Assembly: GCF_000735345.1 (NCBI RefSeq)
Contig: NZ_JMPJ01000066.1
Location: forward strand, 1 to 64,000
Length of the DNA: 64,000 bases
DNA from: Ewingella americana ATCC 33852
GTDB taxonomy: Bacteria > Pseudomonadota > Gammaproteobacteria > Enterobacterales > Enterobacteriaceae
Direction of reading: 5' to 3'
Part shown: one piece after another, positions 32,051 through 42,521 of the stretch
Layout of the letters: each line of letters opens with the position of its first letter
Numbering within the stretch: the first letter of the stretch is position 1
Made by a program: the position numbers and the translations under genes
The notes under the pieces: generated by a model
Told to the model about the DNA's origin: nothing
Database searches by the model: none
Seen by the model: the letters and a program-made list of their open reading frames with translations, nothing else

Positions 32051-32769
32051 CGTTCGTTCCCCACCAGATCGCCGCTCTTAAACTGGCGGATATAGAGATA
32101 AACCGTGTGCTTGGAGATGTTCAGGCGATCTGCCACCTGATTAATCGCATCTTTGATATCAAAAATGCCTTTCTCGTAAAGATTCAGAACCACCTGACGA
32201 TTCTTGGCGTTATTCGACACATTGCGGTCAGCATTCACCTCTTCAATGGTGAATTCCAGCGTCTGCGCCACCAAGTCATCAACTGACGAGGCGAAGTTCA
32301 CCGAAGGGGCCACTTCCTGCGTTTCTGGCGGCATAAAGGTCTGCATGATTTGCGAGAAAGGCACGTCGAGGTTCATGTTGATACACAGCAGGCCAATCAC
32401 TCGCTGTTCGCGGTTGCGAATGGCGATAGTCACCGACTTCATCAACACGCCGCTTTTGGCGCGAGTGAAATAGGCCTTCGACACATTGCTGTCGGCACCT
32501 GTCATATCGTGCAGCATGCGCAGCGCCAAGTCGGTAATCGGCGAGCCGATTTTACGCCCGGTATGTTCACCATTGGCAATTCTAATCGCCGAGCATTTCA
32601 AGTCTTCTAGAGAATGCAGAACAATTTCACAGTGCTCGCCGATAAGCATCGCCAAACCATCGACTACCGCCTCATAGGAGGTGAGAATTTCGTGGTCGGT
32701 CTGAGTGAAAGGACGTTGGTCCAGCAAATCCAGTTCGCCGGTTTCGCCAGATATAAGCGAATTAGACAT
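32047..32769 (-). CDS. yheO: YheO family PAS-like/HTH transcriptional regulator
   Basis: About 240 residues, with an N-terminal YheO PAS-like domain (about 25-150) and a C-terminal helix-turn-helix ([18 protein letters not shown]). I start at MSNSLISGE because it aligns with E. coli YheO; a GTG four codons upstream is possible. The regulon is not well established. Coupled to tusD by a 4-base overlap. The 275-bp gap upstream (32770-33044) holds its promoter region and the fkpA terminator only. Confidence 0.92.
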   Translation of the reverse strand: MSNSLISGETGELDLLDQRPFTQTDHEILTSYEAVVDGLAMLIGEHCEIVLHSLEDLKCSAIRIANGEHTGRKIGSPITDLALRMLHDMTGADSNVSKAYFTRAKSGVLMKSVTIAIRNREQRVIGLLCINMNLDVPFSQIMQTFMPPETQEVAPSVNFASSVDDLVAQTLEFTIEEVNADRNVSNNAKNRQVVLNLYEKGIFDIKDAINQVADRLNISKHTVYLYIRQFKSGDLVGNER

Positions 32770-32993
32770 CGAAGCTACCACCCTCTACATTGCGCTCGCT
32801 TGAGACCAGCAATACGCATCAATCAATATTCGGGGCCTTCACTGCCCTCCACTGCTGTAAACAGGCAGGCAGACAGACACCCTTGAGATCACATGGAATA
32901 GTGACGTTATGCTCGACAGGCAAACGCGTCAAGTGATCATCATAGAGTAACCGCAGTAAAATGAGGGTCACAGCCAGAATTAATCTTTTAGGC

Positions 32994-33024
32994 AAAAAAA
33001 ACCGCCGCGTATAGCGACGGTTTT
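32994..33024 (-). terminator. fkpA terminator
   Basis: AACCGTCGC / GCGGCGGTT-type stem around TATAC, with a run of eight T on the minus strand, 20 bp after the fkpA stop. Confidence 0.88.
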
Positions 33025-33044
33025 CTCAGAGCAGCTAAAACAGA

Positions 33045-33902
33045 TTAGTTTGCTTTAGGGGCTGCTGCGGCTGCATCGTCAGCTGGCTGTTCAGCCGCTT
33101 TCGGGTCAGCTTTAGGCGCGGCTTTAACGTCCAGCAGTTCTACGTCGAAGACCAGAGTAGAGTTAGCTGGGATGCCAGGGACGCCAGTTTTGCCGTAAGC
33201 CAAGTCTGGTGGAATGACCAGCTTGATTTTACCGCCTTTCTTAACGTGCTTCAGACCTTCGGTCCAGCCTGGGATCACGCCGTCAAGACGGAAGGACAGT
33301 GGCTCGCCACGAGTGTAAGAGTTGTCGAACTCAGTACCGTCGGTCAGAGTACCTTTGTAGTTAACAACCACGGTGTCGCTGTCTTTCGGCACTTCGCCAG
33401 TACCTGGTTTTTCTACCTGATACAGCAGGCCAGATTCAGTTTTCTTCACGCCTTTAGTTTTGGCGAAGTCAGCACGGAATTTGTCGCCTTTCTCTGCGTT
33501 AGCTTTAGCGTCTTGTTCAACTTTAGCTTGAGCAGAAGCCTTCACGCGGCCTTCGAAAGTTTGCAGCGTTTTTTCGATGTCGGCGTCAGACAGTTTGCTC
33601 TTGTTCGCAAACGCGTCTTGTACACCAGCGATCAACTGGTCTTTGTCCAGTTTGATGCCCAATTTCTCTTGTTCTTTCAGAGAATTGTCCATGTAGCGGC
33701 CAAGTGAAGCACCCAGCGCGTAAGCAGCCTGCTCATCATCACTTTTAAACTTAGTTGTATCAGTCGCTGCCGGTGCGGCGGCGGCTGGTGCAGCGGCAGG
33801 AGCTGGAGCAGCTTTTGCTGCATCATCTGCCATGGCCTGCGTCGCATTCAGTGCCAGTGCCATGGTGGTCGCTAACAGTGTTACTTTAAACAGTGATTTC
33901 AT
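33045..33902 (-). CDS. fkpA: periplasmic FKBP-type peptidyl-prolyl isomerase FkpA
   Basis: 285-residue periplasmic folding factor with chaperone and proline isomerase activity. A signal peptide (MKSLFKVTLLATTMALALN... cut after QAMA) is followed by an Ala/Pro-rich stretch. The N-terminal dimerisation domain comes next, then the FKBP domain (about 150-255, with VNYKGTLTDGTEFDNSY and PGWTEGLKHVKKGGK). The start eight codons upstream is rejected because it would spoil the signal peptide. In E. coli it is under sigma-E control; I did not identify such a promoter with confidence. Divergent from slyX. Confidence 0.96.
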   Translation of the reverse strand: MKSLFKVTLLATTMALALNATQAMADDAAKAAPAPAAAPAAAAPAATDTTKFKSDDEQAAYALGASLGRYMDNSLKEQEKLGIKLDKDQLIAGVQDAFANKSKLSDADIEKTLQTFEGRVKASAQAKVEQDAKANAEKGDKFRADFAKTKGVKKTESGLLYQVEKPGTGEVPKDSDTVVVNYKGTLTDGTEFDNSYTRGEPLSFRLDGVIPGWTEGLKHVKKGGKIKLVIPPDLAYGKTGVPGIPANSTLVFDVELLDVKAAPKADPKAAEQPADDAAAAAPKAN

Positions 33903-34146
33903 CCATTTCTCCAAGACCTGAAGCACGTAGCCTCAGGTAACAATAACGAAAGTACGGCGGTTACTATAACTGTCCATGTTCGAACAAGACAATCTCTATA
34001 CTAACCAATAGCGTATTATTCAGAACCTTTTTGCGACAATAAGTTTCTTAATTTCCTTAAAATACGAAAACTCTCAGACAGCCCGTCAGGTAATTCCCCG
34101 CATTTGCAGGTAGAATCCGTCCATTGCAGCATAAGAGGTGAAACCC

Positions 34147-34365
34147 ATGGACCAGAGCGCCATCGAGAAACGTTTAGAGATGCTAGAAAGCCGTCTGGCA
34201 TTTCAGGAAGTGACCATTGATGAACTCAATCACATCGTCACATCACACCAGTTAGAAATGAGTCGGCTGCATGACCACCTGCGCTTATTGACCGATAAAC
34301 TGCGCGCGTCGCAGCCGTCGCAAATCGCCGATCAGTCGGAAGAGACGCCGCCGCCGCATTACTAA
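34147..34365 (+). CDS. slyX: SlyX family protein
   Basis: 72-residue coiled-coil protein of unknown function, ending SEETPPPHY like E. coli SlyX. An AGAGGTG ribosome site lies 6 bases before the ATG; the GTG at 34138 is part of that site and not the start. Heptad-like spacing of leucine and isoleucine runs through residues 5-55. It converges with slyD over a shared terminator. Confidence 0.92.
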   Translation: MDQSAIEKRLEMLESRLAFQEVTIDELNHIVTSHQLEMSRLHDHLRLLTDKLRASQPSQIADQSEETPPPHY

Positions 34366-34389
34366 GCCACAGACTCACGCCGCAGCAAC

Positions 34390-34417
34390 AAAAAAGGCAC
34401 CCATTGGGTGCCTTTTT
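34390..34417. terminator. bidirectional terminator between slyX and slyD
   Basis: GGCACCC / GGGTGCC inverted repeat with flanking A and T runs, between convergent genes. Confidence 0.88.
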
Positions 34418-34439
34418 CGCTTTAAAGACTCAGTGTGCC

Positions 34440-35045
34440 TTAGTGGCAACCACATCCGCCGTTACCGCAACCGCCTTTGCTGCCGTGGTCATGGCCGTGA
34501 TCGTGATCATGGCTGTGACCGTGGCCGCCGCAGCAACCGCCGTGGTCATGGTCGTGGTCGTGACCATGGTCATGACCGTGCTCGCCGTGAACGTGGCCGT
34601 GAGCTAGCTCTTCAGCCGTAGCTTCGCGAATTGCTACCACTTCTACGTGGAAGTTCAGGTTCTGACCCGCCAGCATGTGGTTACCGTCAACAACGACGTG
34701 GTCGCCGTCAACTTCAGTGATTTCGACCGGAACTGGACCCTGATCGGTGTCAGCCAGGAAACGCATACCCACTTCCAGCTCTTCAACACCCATGAACACG
34801 TCTTTAGGAACGCGTTGTACCAGGTTTTCGTCGTAGTTGCCGTAAGCGTCGTTGGCGCCAACGTGCACGTCGAATTTGTCACCGACTGCATGACCATCCA
34901 GCGCGGTTTCCAGACCGGAGATCAGGGAACCATGACCGTGCAGATAATCCAACGGTGCGCTCACCGGTGATTCATCAACCAACACACCGTCTTCTGTACG
35001 TACCTGATATGCCACGCTGACGACCAGGTCTTTTGCTACTTTCAT
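34440..35045 (-). CDS. slyD: FKBP-type prolyl isomerase and nickel chaperone SlyD
   Basis: 201-residue cytoplasmic isomerase, chaperone and metallochaperone for [NiFe]-hydrogenase assembly. The FKBP part (1-70 and 130-145) is interrupted by the insert-in-flap chaperone domain (about 70-130). The tail from residue 147 is almost only His, Asp, Gly and Cys, with GHDHGHDHDHDHGGCCGG and GCGNGGCGCH, a nickel/zinc-binding sequence. The repeats in the tail make the DNA strongly repetitive at 34440-34610. Confidence 0.97.
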   Translation of the reverse strand: MKVAKDLVVSVAYQVRTEDGVLVDESPVSAPLDYLHGHGSLISGLETALDGHAVGDKFDVHVGANDAYGNYDENLVQRVPKDVFMGVEELEVGMRFLADTDQGPVPVEITEVDGDHVVVDGNHMLAGQNLNFHVEVVAIREATAEELAHGHVHGEHGHDHGHDHDHDHGGCCGGHGHSHDHDHGHDHGSKGGCGNGGCGCH

Positions 35046-35164
35046 GATAACTCCTACCGTTGGAAACTGAATGACAACAACAGTGCCGAATAAATTTGGC
35101 GAAGAGTGTAACGGAAATCCGCGCCTCTGTACCTGATAGCATACAAAAAACGCGACTATTAACG

Positions 35165-35368
35165 CTACTTCGGATCAAAAATACCGATAACTTGTTCGTC
35201 GCGGCGCAAGGTTTTATCTACCTGCTCATCGGTCTGGCGTTTATGCAAACCGCACTTGATGCACTCGACCACCTCAACCTGATCTTCAATCCATAAAGCG
35301 AGGGTATCCAGCGCCTTACATTGCGGGCAAACGGCGCCAGCGATGAAACGTTTACGGGTTGTAGCCAT
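35165..35368 (-). CDS. yheV: YheV family putative zinc ribbon protein
   Basis: 67-residue protein with two CXXC pairs, CPQC near residue 14 and CIKC near residue 36, as expected for a zinc ribbon. It matches E. coli YheV in size and location between kefB and slyD. No function is established. Confidence 0.9.
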   Translation of the reverse strand: MATTRKRFIAGAVCPQCKALDTLALWIEDQVEVVECIKCGLHKRQTDEQVDKTLRRDEQVIGIFDPK

Positions 35369-35481
35369 GACTTACTCTCCAAAAATGTCGCGTCTTGCGC
35401 CTGCTTTATACATGGGGGCAGGTGAAACGTTTTGCAAAAAAAAATTTATCCGCCGGACTTCCCAAATACCATAAACCCGGC

Positions 35482-37290
35482 TTATTCGTCGTCGTCCCAG
35501 CCATCCAGCTGGCGGCGCTCGTTGTGCATTTCGCTTTGGAAGATATCTTCCAGCTCGCGTCGTGCCTCTTTCACACGGGAAATCTGCGCCACGTCGCCAC
35601 GGTTTTGCGGCACCAGCTCGCGCAACATGCGCATATCCAGTCGGCGAAAGTGCTGCTGCGCGCGATAGGCGCTGTGCGGATGCATCCCCAGCGTCACCAG
35701 CGTCTTCTTGCCTAACTCCAGCGCACTAGAGAAAGTTTCACGCGAGAAGTGAGTCACGCCCGCCTGCAATAGCTCGTGGGCCTCAACACGTCCGCGAGCA
35801 CGCGCCAGAATATTCAGGTGCGGGAAATGCTGCTGGCACAGATGCACGATTTCCATCGTATCTTCCGGCTCATTACAGGTAATAACGATAGATTTGGCCT
35901 TCTCCGCGCCGGAGGCTCTGAGCAATTCTAGCTCGGTGGCATCGCCGTAATAGACCTTATACCCATAGGTGCGCATCAGGCCGACGGCGCTGATATCTCG
36001 CTCCAGCACGGTAATGCGCTTCTTGTTGGCCATCAGCAGGCGGCCAATTACCTGACCAAAACGCCCGAAGCCGACGATAATCACCTGCGGCTGGTCATCC
36101 TGCACGAAGTGCTTCTCGTCGCTCTCTTCATTATCGTTGTAGCGGCGCACCAGAATCTTATCCACCGCCTGCATCAGCAGCGGCGTGGTCATCATCGACA
36201 GCGTCACCACCACCAACAGCAGGGAGAGCTGCGAGGAAGAGATGACCTTCTGCGCACCAGCGGCCGAGAACAGCACGAAGGCGAACTCTCCGCCCTGACT
36301 GAGCACCGCCGAGAATTGCAGCCTGACCGAGGTGCGAATGCCAAACACCCGCGCCAGCGTATACAGCACCGTGCCTTTGATCGACACCAGCACCACCACG
36401 CCAATCAGCACTTCCAGCACGTGGGTGTAAAGCACGCCAAGGTTGAGCGCCATGCCGACCGAGATAAAGAACAGCCCGAGCAGTAAACCCTTAAACGGCT
36501 CGATAGCGATTTCCAGTTCGTGCTGATACTCACTTTCCGCCAACAGCACCCCGGCGATAAAGGTCCCGAGGGCCATGGAGAAGCCGAGTGAATCCATAAA
36601 CAGCGCCGAGCCGAGCACCAACAGCAGCGCGGCGGCGGTGAATACTTCGCGCACGCCAGAGGCCACAATCAGGCGGAAAATCGGTCGCAGCAGGAAACGC
36701 CCGCCAATCAGCATGCCGGCAAACGCCAGCACCTTCAGGCCAATCATACCCCAGTTATTGGTGCCTTCCGGGCCACCGGCCAGCAGAGGGATCAGCGCCA
36801 GCGCGGGGATAACCGCGATATCCTGAAACAGTAAAACCGCGAAGCCGAGCTGCCCGCCTTCGTTGCGAGTCATGCTCTTGTCGCGCATCAATTGCAGGGC
36901 CATGGCGGTGGAAGACATCGCTAGACCAATACCGCCAATCAGCGCCGCTTGCCATGCGAAGTCGGTCAGATAGAGCAGCCCGCCCAGCACCGCGGCGGTC
37001 AAGATCACCTGCCCCGCCCCCACGCCGAAGATCTGCCTGCGCAGCTCCCACAGCTTGCCGGGGTTCAGCTCCAGCCCGATGATAAACATCAGGAACACCA
37101 CCCCAAGCTCGGAGAAGTGCAGAATTTCATCCACGTCGCGAATAAAACCTAGCCCCCACGGGCCGATGGCAATCCCAGCCAGCAGGTAGCCGAGCACCGC
37201 GCCAATGCCCAATTTCTGGGCAATGGGTACAGCAACCACGGCAGCGAACAGAAACAGCAAAATCGCCGCCGGAAGATTCGAACCGTCCAT
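35482..37290 (-). CDS. kefB: glutathione-regulated potassium/proton antiporter KefB
   Basis: 602-residue inner-membrane efflux system that acidifies the cytoplasm when glutathione adducts of electrophiles form. The N-terminal cation/proton antiporter domain (about 12 helices, residues 1-380) includes [16 protein letters not shown] and [11 protein letters not shown] cytoplasmic RCK domain follows with the nucleotide loop [16 protein letters not shown] near residue 405. The start at MDGSNLPAA is set by the TAATG overlap with kefG; a longer frame is rejected. Confidence 0.96.
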   Translation of the reverse strand: MDGSNLPAAILLFLFAAVVAVPIAQKLGIGAVLGYLLAGIAIGPWGLGFIRDVDEILHFSELGVVFLMFIIGLELNPGKLWELRRQIFGVGAGQVILTAAVLGGLLYLTDFAWQAALIGGIGLAMSSTAMALQLMRDKSMTRNEGGQLGFAVLLFQDIAVIPALALIPLLAGGPEGTNNWGMIGLKVLAFAGMLIGGRFLLRPIFRLIVASGVREVFTAAALLLVLGSALFMDSLGFSMALGTFIAGVLLAESEYQHELEIAIEPFKGLLLGLFFISVGMALNLGVLYTHVLEVLIGVVVLVSIKGTVLYTLARVFGIRTSVRLQFSAVLSQGGEFAFVLFSAAGAQKVISSSQLSLLLVVVTLSMMTTPLLMQAVDKILVRRYNDNEESDEKHFVQDDQPQVIIVGFGRFGQVIGRLLMANKKRITVLERDISAVGLMRTYGYKVYYGDATELELLRASGAEKAKSIVITCNEPEDTMEIVHLCQQHFPHLNILARARGRVEAHELLQAGVTHFSRETFSSALELGKKTLVTLGMHPHSAYRAQQHFRRLDMRMLRELVPQNRGDVAQISRVKEARRELEDIFQSEMHNERRQLDGWDDDE

Positions 37291-37844
37291 TATTGATTGC
37301 CTCCGTGTGGCAGTGGAGACCTTAACCAATCGCCGTAAGCCTGCGCATGGCTATGTAAAACATCAGGTTTCTGGCGGCGGGCCCAATAGATGATAATCGG
37401 CGTCATCCAGTGCATATGGCACATCGCCGAGGTCAGCTCGAAGGGACGCATAATGTCCGACATCGGGTAGCGGTTATAGCCGCCCGCCTTATAGGCACCC
37501 TCCGGCTCGCCGGTGGTGACCACCGAGCGCCAATACTTTCCCCGCAGCGCGTTGCCGCCTGCGCCGCTGGCAAAGCCGCGAGCCAAGACGCGATCCATCC
37601 ACTCTTTTAGCAGCGCTGGGCAGCTATAGGTATAAAGAGGATGTTGAAAAACAATCACTTTATGATCGCGTAACAGCTGTTGTTCGCGGTGAATATCGAT
37701 GAAAAAATCGGGGTAGTGGGCGTACAAATCGTGAACGGTGACATGCTCTAATTGCTGCGCTTGTTGCAACAAAACGCAGTTGGCGACCGAATCGGGCGAT
37801 TCCGGGTGGGCATACAGCAGCAAAACCTTTGGTGGCTGCGACAT
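37290..37844 (-). CDS. kefG: KefB ancillary subunit KefG
   Basis: 184-residue NAD(P)H quinone reductase-like flavodoxin-fold protein needed for full KefB activity. Motifs are [33 protein letters not shown] and TTGEPEGAY. The start at [15 protein letters not shown] aligns with the family; 18 codons of open frame upstream are rejected. It shares one base with the start of kefB (TAATG). Divergent from yheS. Confidence 0.95.
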   Translation of the reverse strand: MSQPPKVLLLYAHPESPDSVANCVLLQQAQQLEHVTVHDLYAHYPDFFIDIHREQQLLRDHKVIVFQHPLYTYSCPALLKEWMDRVLARGFASGAGGNALRGKYWRSVVTTGEPEGAYKAGGYNRYPMSDIMRPFELTSAMCHMHWMTPIIIYWARRQKPDVLHSHAQAYGDWLRSPLPHGGNQ

Positions 37845-37975
37845 CAATACCTCCAAAGCGTCGTCAGGGTGCGGTTTTTCCGTTACCATGCTTCGCAAAG
37901 ACTAAAAATAGGACGCAATACGTCTTGTTTAACTTATGATCGTGACAATTTAACATACTCTCAACACGGCGCTTT

Positions 37976-39895
37976 ATGATTGTTTTCTCCTCATTACAAA
38001 TCCGACGCGGCACTAACGTCCTGCTAGATAACGCATCAGCGACCATTAATCCCGGCCAAAAAGTCGGTCTGGTCGGCAAAAACGGCTGTGGTAAATCGAC
38101 ACTTATCTCACTGTTGAAAAACGAAATGAGCGCCGATGCTGGCAACATGACTTTCCCGAATAACTGGGCTTTGGCCTGGGTTAATCAGGAAACGCCCGCG
38201 CTTGACGTGCCAGCCATAGAGTATGTTATCGACGGCGACCGCGAGTTTCGTCAGTTAGAATCCGAATTGCACGCCGCCAACGAGCGCGACGACGGCAACG
38301 CCATCGCTCACGCCCACGGCAAGCTCGACGCCATTCAGGCGTGGACCATTCCGGCGCGCGCCGCCAGCCTGCTCAGCGGGCTGGGCTTTAGCCAAAGCCA
38401 ATTGCAGCAGCCGGTGAAATCCTTCTCGGGCGGCTGGCGTATGCGCCTTAACCTGGCGCAGGCGCTGATTTGTCGCTCAGACTTACTGCTGCTCGACGAA
38501 CCAACCAACCACCTTGATTTAGACGCCGTGATCTGGCTTGAAAAGTGGCTGAAAAGCTACACCGGCACGCTGGTGCTAATTTCCCATGACCGCGACTTCC
38601 TCGACCCGATTGTCGATAAAATCCTGCATATCGAGCAGCAAACGCTGAACGAATACACCGGCAACTACTCCTCTTTCGAGCGCCAACGGGCCACTAAACT
38701 GGCGCAGCAGCAGTCGCTGTTTGAGAGCCAGCAAGAGAAAGTCGCCCACTTGCAGAGCTATATTGACCGTTTCCGCGCACAGGCCACCAAGGCCAAGCAG
38801 GCGCAGAGCCGAATCAAGATGCTGGAACGCATGGAGCTGATCGCCCCGGCGCACGTGGATAATCCTTTTCATTTTAGCTTCCGTTCGCCAGAAAGTTTGC
38901 CGGACCCGCTGCTGCGCATGGAAAAAGTCAGCGCGGGCTATGGCGACACCACCATTCTGGACTCCATCAAGCTCAATCTGGTGCCGGGTTCGCGCATCGG
39001 CCTGCTGGGTAGAAACGGCGCGGGTAAATCTACGCTGATCAAACTGTTAGCGGGAACCATGGCGCCCTTGCAGGGAGATATTGGCCTGTCCAAAGGGGTC
39101 AAGCTTGGCTACTTCGCCCAGCATCAGCTGGAGTTCCTGCGCGCCGAAGACTCGCCGTTGCAGCACTTAGTGCGTCTGGCAAACAAAGAGACCGAGCAGC
39201 AACTGCGCGACTATCTCGGCGGTTTTGGCTTCCACGGCGATAAAGTGACGGACCCGACCGGCCGTTTCTCCGGTGGCGAAAAAGCGCGTTTAGTGCTGGC
39301 CCTGATTGTCTGGCAGCGCCCTAACCTGCTGCTGCTCGATGAACCGACCAACCACTTGGATCTCGACATGCGTCAGGCGCTGACCGAAGCATTGATCGAT
39401 TTCGAAGGCGCAATGGTGGTGGTGTCGCACGACCGTCACTTACTGCGCTCCACCACCGACGACCTCTATCTGGTGCACGGCGGCAAAGTCGAGCAGTTCG
39501 ACGGCGATTTGGAAGATTACCAGCAGTGGCTGGTTGAGATTCAGCGTCAGGAGAGCCAGCAAGAAGCTCCGGCCAAAGACGGCGGCGTGAACAGCGCGCA
39601 GTCGCGTAAAGACCAGAAGCGCCGCGAAGCAGATTTCCGCAACCAGACTCAGCCGCTGCGCAAGCAGATAACCAAGTTGGAAACGCAGATGGAAAAGCTG
39701 AGTAGCGAACTGGCGGCTATTGAAGAGAAGCTCGCCGATTCCGCCATTTACGACATCAGCCGCAAAGCCGAGCTCACCGAGTGTCTGCAACAGCAAACCA
39801 AAACCAAAGGCGCGCTGGAAGAGACCGAAATGACCTGGCTCGACGCCCAAGAGCAGCTCGAAGAGATGTCGAAAGCGTTTGATGTAGAGAGTTGA
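37976..39895 (+). CDS. yheS: ABC-F family ribosome-associated ATPase YheS
   Basis: 639-residue soluble ABC-F protein with two nucleotide-binding domains and no membrane part. Walker A loops are GKNGCGKST and GRNGAGKST; signature motifs are SGGWRMRL and SGGEKAR; both Walker B motifs read LLLLDEPTNHLDLD. The inter-domain arm that reaches towards P-site tRNA lies at about residues 235-310. A C-terminal charged coiled coil covers about 545-635. ABC-F proteins act on stalled or antibiotic-bound ribosomes; the exact YheS substrate is not settled. In E. coli yheT follows directly; here a 7-kb insertion separates them. Confidence 0.96.
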   Translation: MIVFSSLQIRRGTNVLLDNASATINPGQKVGLVGKNGCGKSTLISLLKNEMSADAGNMTFPNNWALAWVNQETPALDVPAIEYVIDGDREFRQLESELHAANERDDGNAIAHAHGKLDAIQAWTIPARAASLLSGLGFSQSQLQQPVKSFSGGWRMRLNLAQALICRSDLLLLDEPTNHLDLDAVIWLEKWLKSYTGTLVLISHDRDFLDPIVDKILHIEQQTLNEYTGNYSSFERQRATKLAQQQSLFESQQEKVAHLQSYIDRFRAQATKAKQAQSRIKMLERMELIAPAHVDNPFHFSFRSPESLPDPLLRMEKVSAGYGDTTILDSIKLNLVPGSRIGLLGRNGAGKSTLIKLLAGTMAPLQGDIGLSKGVKLGYFAQHQLEFLRAEDSPLQHLVRLANKETEQQLRDYLGGFGFHGDKVTDPTGRFSGGEKARLVLALIVWQRPNLLLLDEPTNHLDLDMRQALTEALIDFEGAMVVVSHDRHLLRSTTDDLYLVHGGKVEQFDGDLEDYQQWLVEIQRQESQQEAPAKDGGVNSAQSRKDQKRREADFRNQTQPLRKQITKLETQMEKLSSELAAIEEKLADSAIYDISRKAELTECLQQQTKTKGALEETEMTWLDAQEQLEEMSKAFDVES

Positions 39896-39923
39896 TTTGA
39901 CTTCAACCCCACACCCCACCTAG

Positions 39924-40037
39924 CCTCCCCTCCTGAAAGGGGAGGGATAAAATCAAAAACACTCCACATCCTGAAAGCGAAGGATAAAAATCAGAACCAC
40001 TGCGGCCGACGCTCCTTCTCCTCTCATGAGGAGAAGG
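39924..40037. repeat. cluster of palindromic and direct repeats between yheS and tauD
   Basis: Two hairpins flank the spacer: CCTCCCC / GGGGAGG (39924-39945) and the perfect 10-bp CCTTCTCCTC / GAGGAGAAGG with a TCAT loop (40014-40037). Between them a unit of about 33 bp (TCCTGAAAG...GGATAAAA) is repeated imperfectly at 39931 and 39968. The shape resembles REP-type intergenic repeats found in many copies per genome. It sits where the tau insertion meets yheS. Confidence 0.65.
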
Positions 40038-40062
40038 CTGGGATGAGGAGTGGGTTTAAACC

Positions 40063-40911
40063 TCACCCCTTATAAAAAGGCTTATCACCTAACACCGTCG
40101 CCCGATGCATAATCCGCCGCTGCGGCAGATAATCTGCATTCGCATAATGCTGCGTCACGCGGTTATCCCAGATCGCGATATCATCCTGCTGCCAGCGCCA
40201 GCGCACCTGAAACTCCGGTTTGGTCACGTGGTTAAACAGGAAATTCAGGATCGCCGCACTCTCCTTCTCGCTCAGACCGACAATTCGGGTGGTAAAACCT
40301 TCGTTCACGAACAGCGCCTGCTTGCCGCTCACCGGATGGGTGCGAATCACCGGATGCAGCAACGGCGGGTTCTTCTCTTTGGCTTTCTGCCACTGCTGGT
40401 GCTCTTCCGGCGTCTTGCGATATTTGAATTCTTGGAATGACTTGGTGAAGTCATGCTCGGCCTGTAAGCCTGTCAGTAACTGGCGGAAAGGCTCGGATAG
40501 CGCCTCATAAGCCGCAATGCCACTGGCCCACAGCGTGTCGCCGCCGGTGGTCGGCAGGTGTTTTGACGCCAACACCGCAATTGCCGGAGGCGTTTCAATA
40601 AAGGTGACGTCGGTGTGCCAGTTGTCATTGTCCGGCGGGTTATCGTCGTGGGTGTCGAGCACGATGATCTCTTCGACATCCGGCGCGTGCGGGTAAACCG
40701 GGTGAATGTGCAAATCGCCGAACCGCGCGGCCAGCGCTCGCTGCTGCGCCGGAGTAATAGGCTGATTGCGGGCAAACAGCACCTGATGCTTGAGCAAAGC
40801 GTGGTAGAACTGCTCAAACTGCGCGTCAGACAGGGGGCGAGTCAGGTCGATATTCTCAACCTGCGCGCCGATATACGGGCCTAACGGCGTGATAATCAAA
40901 CGTTCGTTCAT
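40063..40911 (-). CDS. tauD: taurine dioxygenase
   Basis: 282-residue Fe(II)/2-oxoglutarate dioxygenase that hydroxylates taurine, releasing sulfite and aminoacetaldehyde. Iron ligands His99 and Asp101 (NWHTDVTF) and His255 ([10 protein letters not shown]) fall at the same numbers as in E. coli TauD, with Arg270 for the 2-oxoglutarate carboxylate. I start at [17 protein letters not shown]; six extra codons upstream are rejected. The start overlaps tauC by 4 bases (ATGA). Confidence 0.98.
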   Translation of the reverse strand: MNERLIITPLGPYIGAQVENIDLTRPLSDAQFEQFYHALLKHQVLFARNQPITPAQQRALAARFGDLHIHPVYPHAPDVEEIIVLDTHDDNPPDNDNWHTDVTFIETPPAIAVLASKHLPTTGGDTLWASGIAAYEALSEPFRQLLTGLQAEHDFTKSFQEFKYRKTPEEHQQWQKAKEKNPPLLHPVIRTHPVSGKQALFVNEGFTTRIVGLSEKESAAILNFLFNHVTKPEFQVRWRWQQDDIAIWDNRVTQHYANADYLPQRRIMHRATVLGDKPFYKG

Positions 40912-41747
40912 TGTTGTTCTCCATGCCACGGGGTTAGTTTGCGCTGCAAGGCGCGCAGGCCGATTTCAAGACTAAAGGCGATCAGCGCGATCACGCTGAT
41001 GCCCGCAATAACCACATCAGTCGCCAAAAATTCACCGGCGGACTGCACCATAAAGCCCAGACCGCGCGTGGCGGCAATCAGCTCGGCGGCCACCAGCGTG
41101 GACCAGCCGACGCCGAGGCCAATCCGAATGCCGGTCAGAATTTCCGGCAGTGCGCTTGGCAACACCACATAGCGCAACACCTGTAACTTACTGGCGCCGA
41201 GAGCCTGCGCGGCGCGGACTCGCACCTGAGAAACGCTGCGCACGCCCGCCACGGCGGAGAGCGCCACCGGGGCGAAAATCGCCAGATAGATCAGCAGAAT
41301 TTTCGAGGTTTCGCCGATACCAAACCAGATCACCATCAGCGGCAGATAGGCCAGCGGCGGCACCGGGCGATACAGCTCAATCAGCGGATCCAGAATGCCG
41401 CGCACCGTGTCATTCAGCCCCATGGCAATGCCCACCGGCACGCCAATCACCACCGCCGCCAGCAGCGCAATCAAAATGCGCGTCAGGCTGGCTGCCAGAT
41501 GCTGCCACAGCGTGGCGTCCATAAAGCCTTGCGGGCTGGCGATGACATACAGCTGATGCAGCACCTGCTGCGGCGCGGGGAGAAACAGCGGGCTGATGAG
41601 TTTCAGCGCTGTCACCGCCCACCACACCACCAAGAGCACCAGCAGCGTGGCGATGCTCAGCCGCACGTTGCGCGGAATGCGCGCCCACCATGAGCGCCGA
41701 GTGGCGGCCACGGTGGTTTGATTGTTGAGAGCAGAATCCAGACTCAT
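40908..41747 (-). CDS. tauC: taurine ABC transporter permease
   Basis: 279-residue inner-membrane permease of the BPD-transport type, with about six helices and the EAA-type loop [24 protein letters not shown] near residue 185. It overlaps both neighbours, tauB and tauD, by 4 bases, so the operon is translationally coupled. Confidence 0.97.
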   Translation of the reverse strand: MSLDSALNNQTTVAATRRSWWARIPRNVRLSIATLLVLLVVWWAVTALKLISPLFLPAPQQVLHQLYVIASPQGFMDATLWQHLAASLTRILIALLAAVVIGVPVGIAMGLNDTVRGILDPLIELYRPVPPLAYLPLMVIWFGIGETSKILLIYLAIFAPVALSAVAGVRSVSQVRVRAAQALGASKLQVLRYVVLPSALPEILTGIRIGLGVGWSTLVAAELIAATRGLGFMVQSAGEFLATDVVIAGISVIALIAFSLEIGLRALQRKLTPWHGEQQ

Positions 41748-42511
41748 ATCACCACCTCGCGTTGCTGGAAGACCTTACTCAGCACGTATTCACGTTGAGC
41801 GATAAACTGCGGGTCGGACTTAATGGCGCGGCACGGCTCGCCGTTAGCAAAACGCTGGCCGAAGTCGAGCTTCAGGCGTTCTACCACCTGTCCCGGCCCC
41901 GGCGAGAGCAGCAACAGCTCGCTGGCGAGGAACACCGCCTCTTCAATATCATGAGTAATAAGCAAAATTTGTTTGCCGGTGTCGCGCCAAATGGTCAGCA
42001 GCAGCTCCTGCATCTGTTCGCGAGTAAAGGCGTCGAGCGCGCCGAAAGGCTCATCCAACAGCAGCAGGCGCGGATCGGCGGCCAGCGCGCGAGCAATGCC
42101 CACTCGCTGACGCATCCCGCCGGAAAGCTGCCAGATGAAGTGCTGCTCGTAGCCTTTCAGCCCGACTTTATTGAGCATGCGCAGCGCGGTTTCCCGGCGC
42201 TGGCTCTTGTTGATGCCCGCCAATTGCAGGCCGAACTCCACGTTGCTCACCACGTCGCGCCACGGCAGTAATCCCTCATGCTGGAACACCACGCCGCGAT
42301 CGGCACCCGGCCCGCTGACCGGCACGCCGTCGAGAGTGATAGAGCCGCTCGACGCAGGCAAAAATCCGGCAATCAGGTTGAGTAAGGTGGTTTTGCCGCA
42401 GCCCGACGGGCCGAGCACCACCACCAGTTCGCCGCTGGCAATCTGCAAAGAGATATCTTTCAGGGCCGGGCGGCCCTGATATTGTGCCGAAAGGTGCGAG
42501 ACGTTAAGCAT
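41744..42511 (-). CDS. tauB: taurine ABC transporter ATP-binding protein
   Basis: 255-residue ABC ATPase. Walker [10 protein letters not shown] (residue 34), signature [15 protein letters not shown] and Walker [14 protein letters not shown] are intact. It powers TauC. 10 bp after tauA. Confidence 0.97.
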   Translation of the reverse strand: MLNVSHLSAQYQGRPALKDISLQIASGELVVVLGPSGCGKTTLLNLIAGFLPASSGSITLDGVPVSGPGADRGVVFQHEGLLPWRDVVSNVEFGLQLAGINKSQRRETALRMLNKVGLKGYEQHFIWQLSGGMRQRVGIARALAADPRLLLLDEPFGALDAFTREQMQELLLTIWRDTGKQILLITHDIEEAVFLASELLLLSPGPGQVVERLKLDFGQRFANGEPCRAIKSDPQFIAQREYVLSKVFQQREVVI

Positions 42512-42521
42512 GGCGTTCTCC

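Noticed and set aside
34440-34610. Dense short repeats that could look like a repeat array
   Set aside because: They encode the His/Asp/Gly-rich metal-binding tail of SlyD; codon-level repetition, not a CRISPR or mobile repeat.
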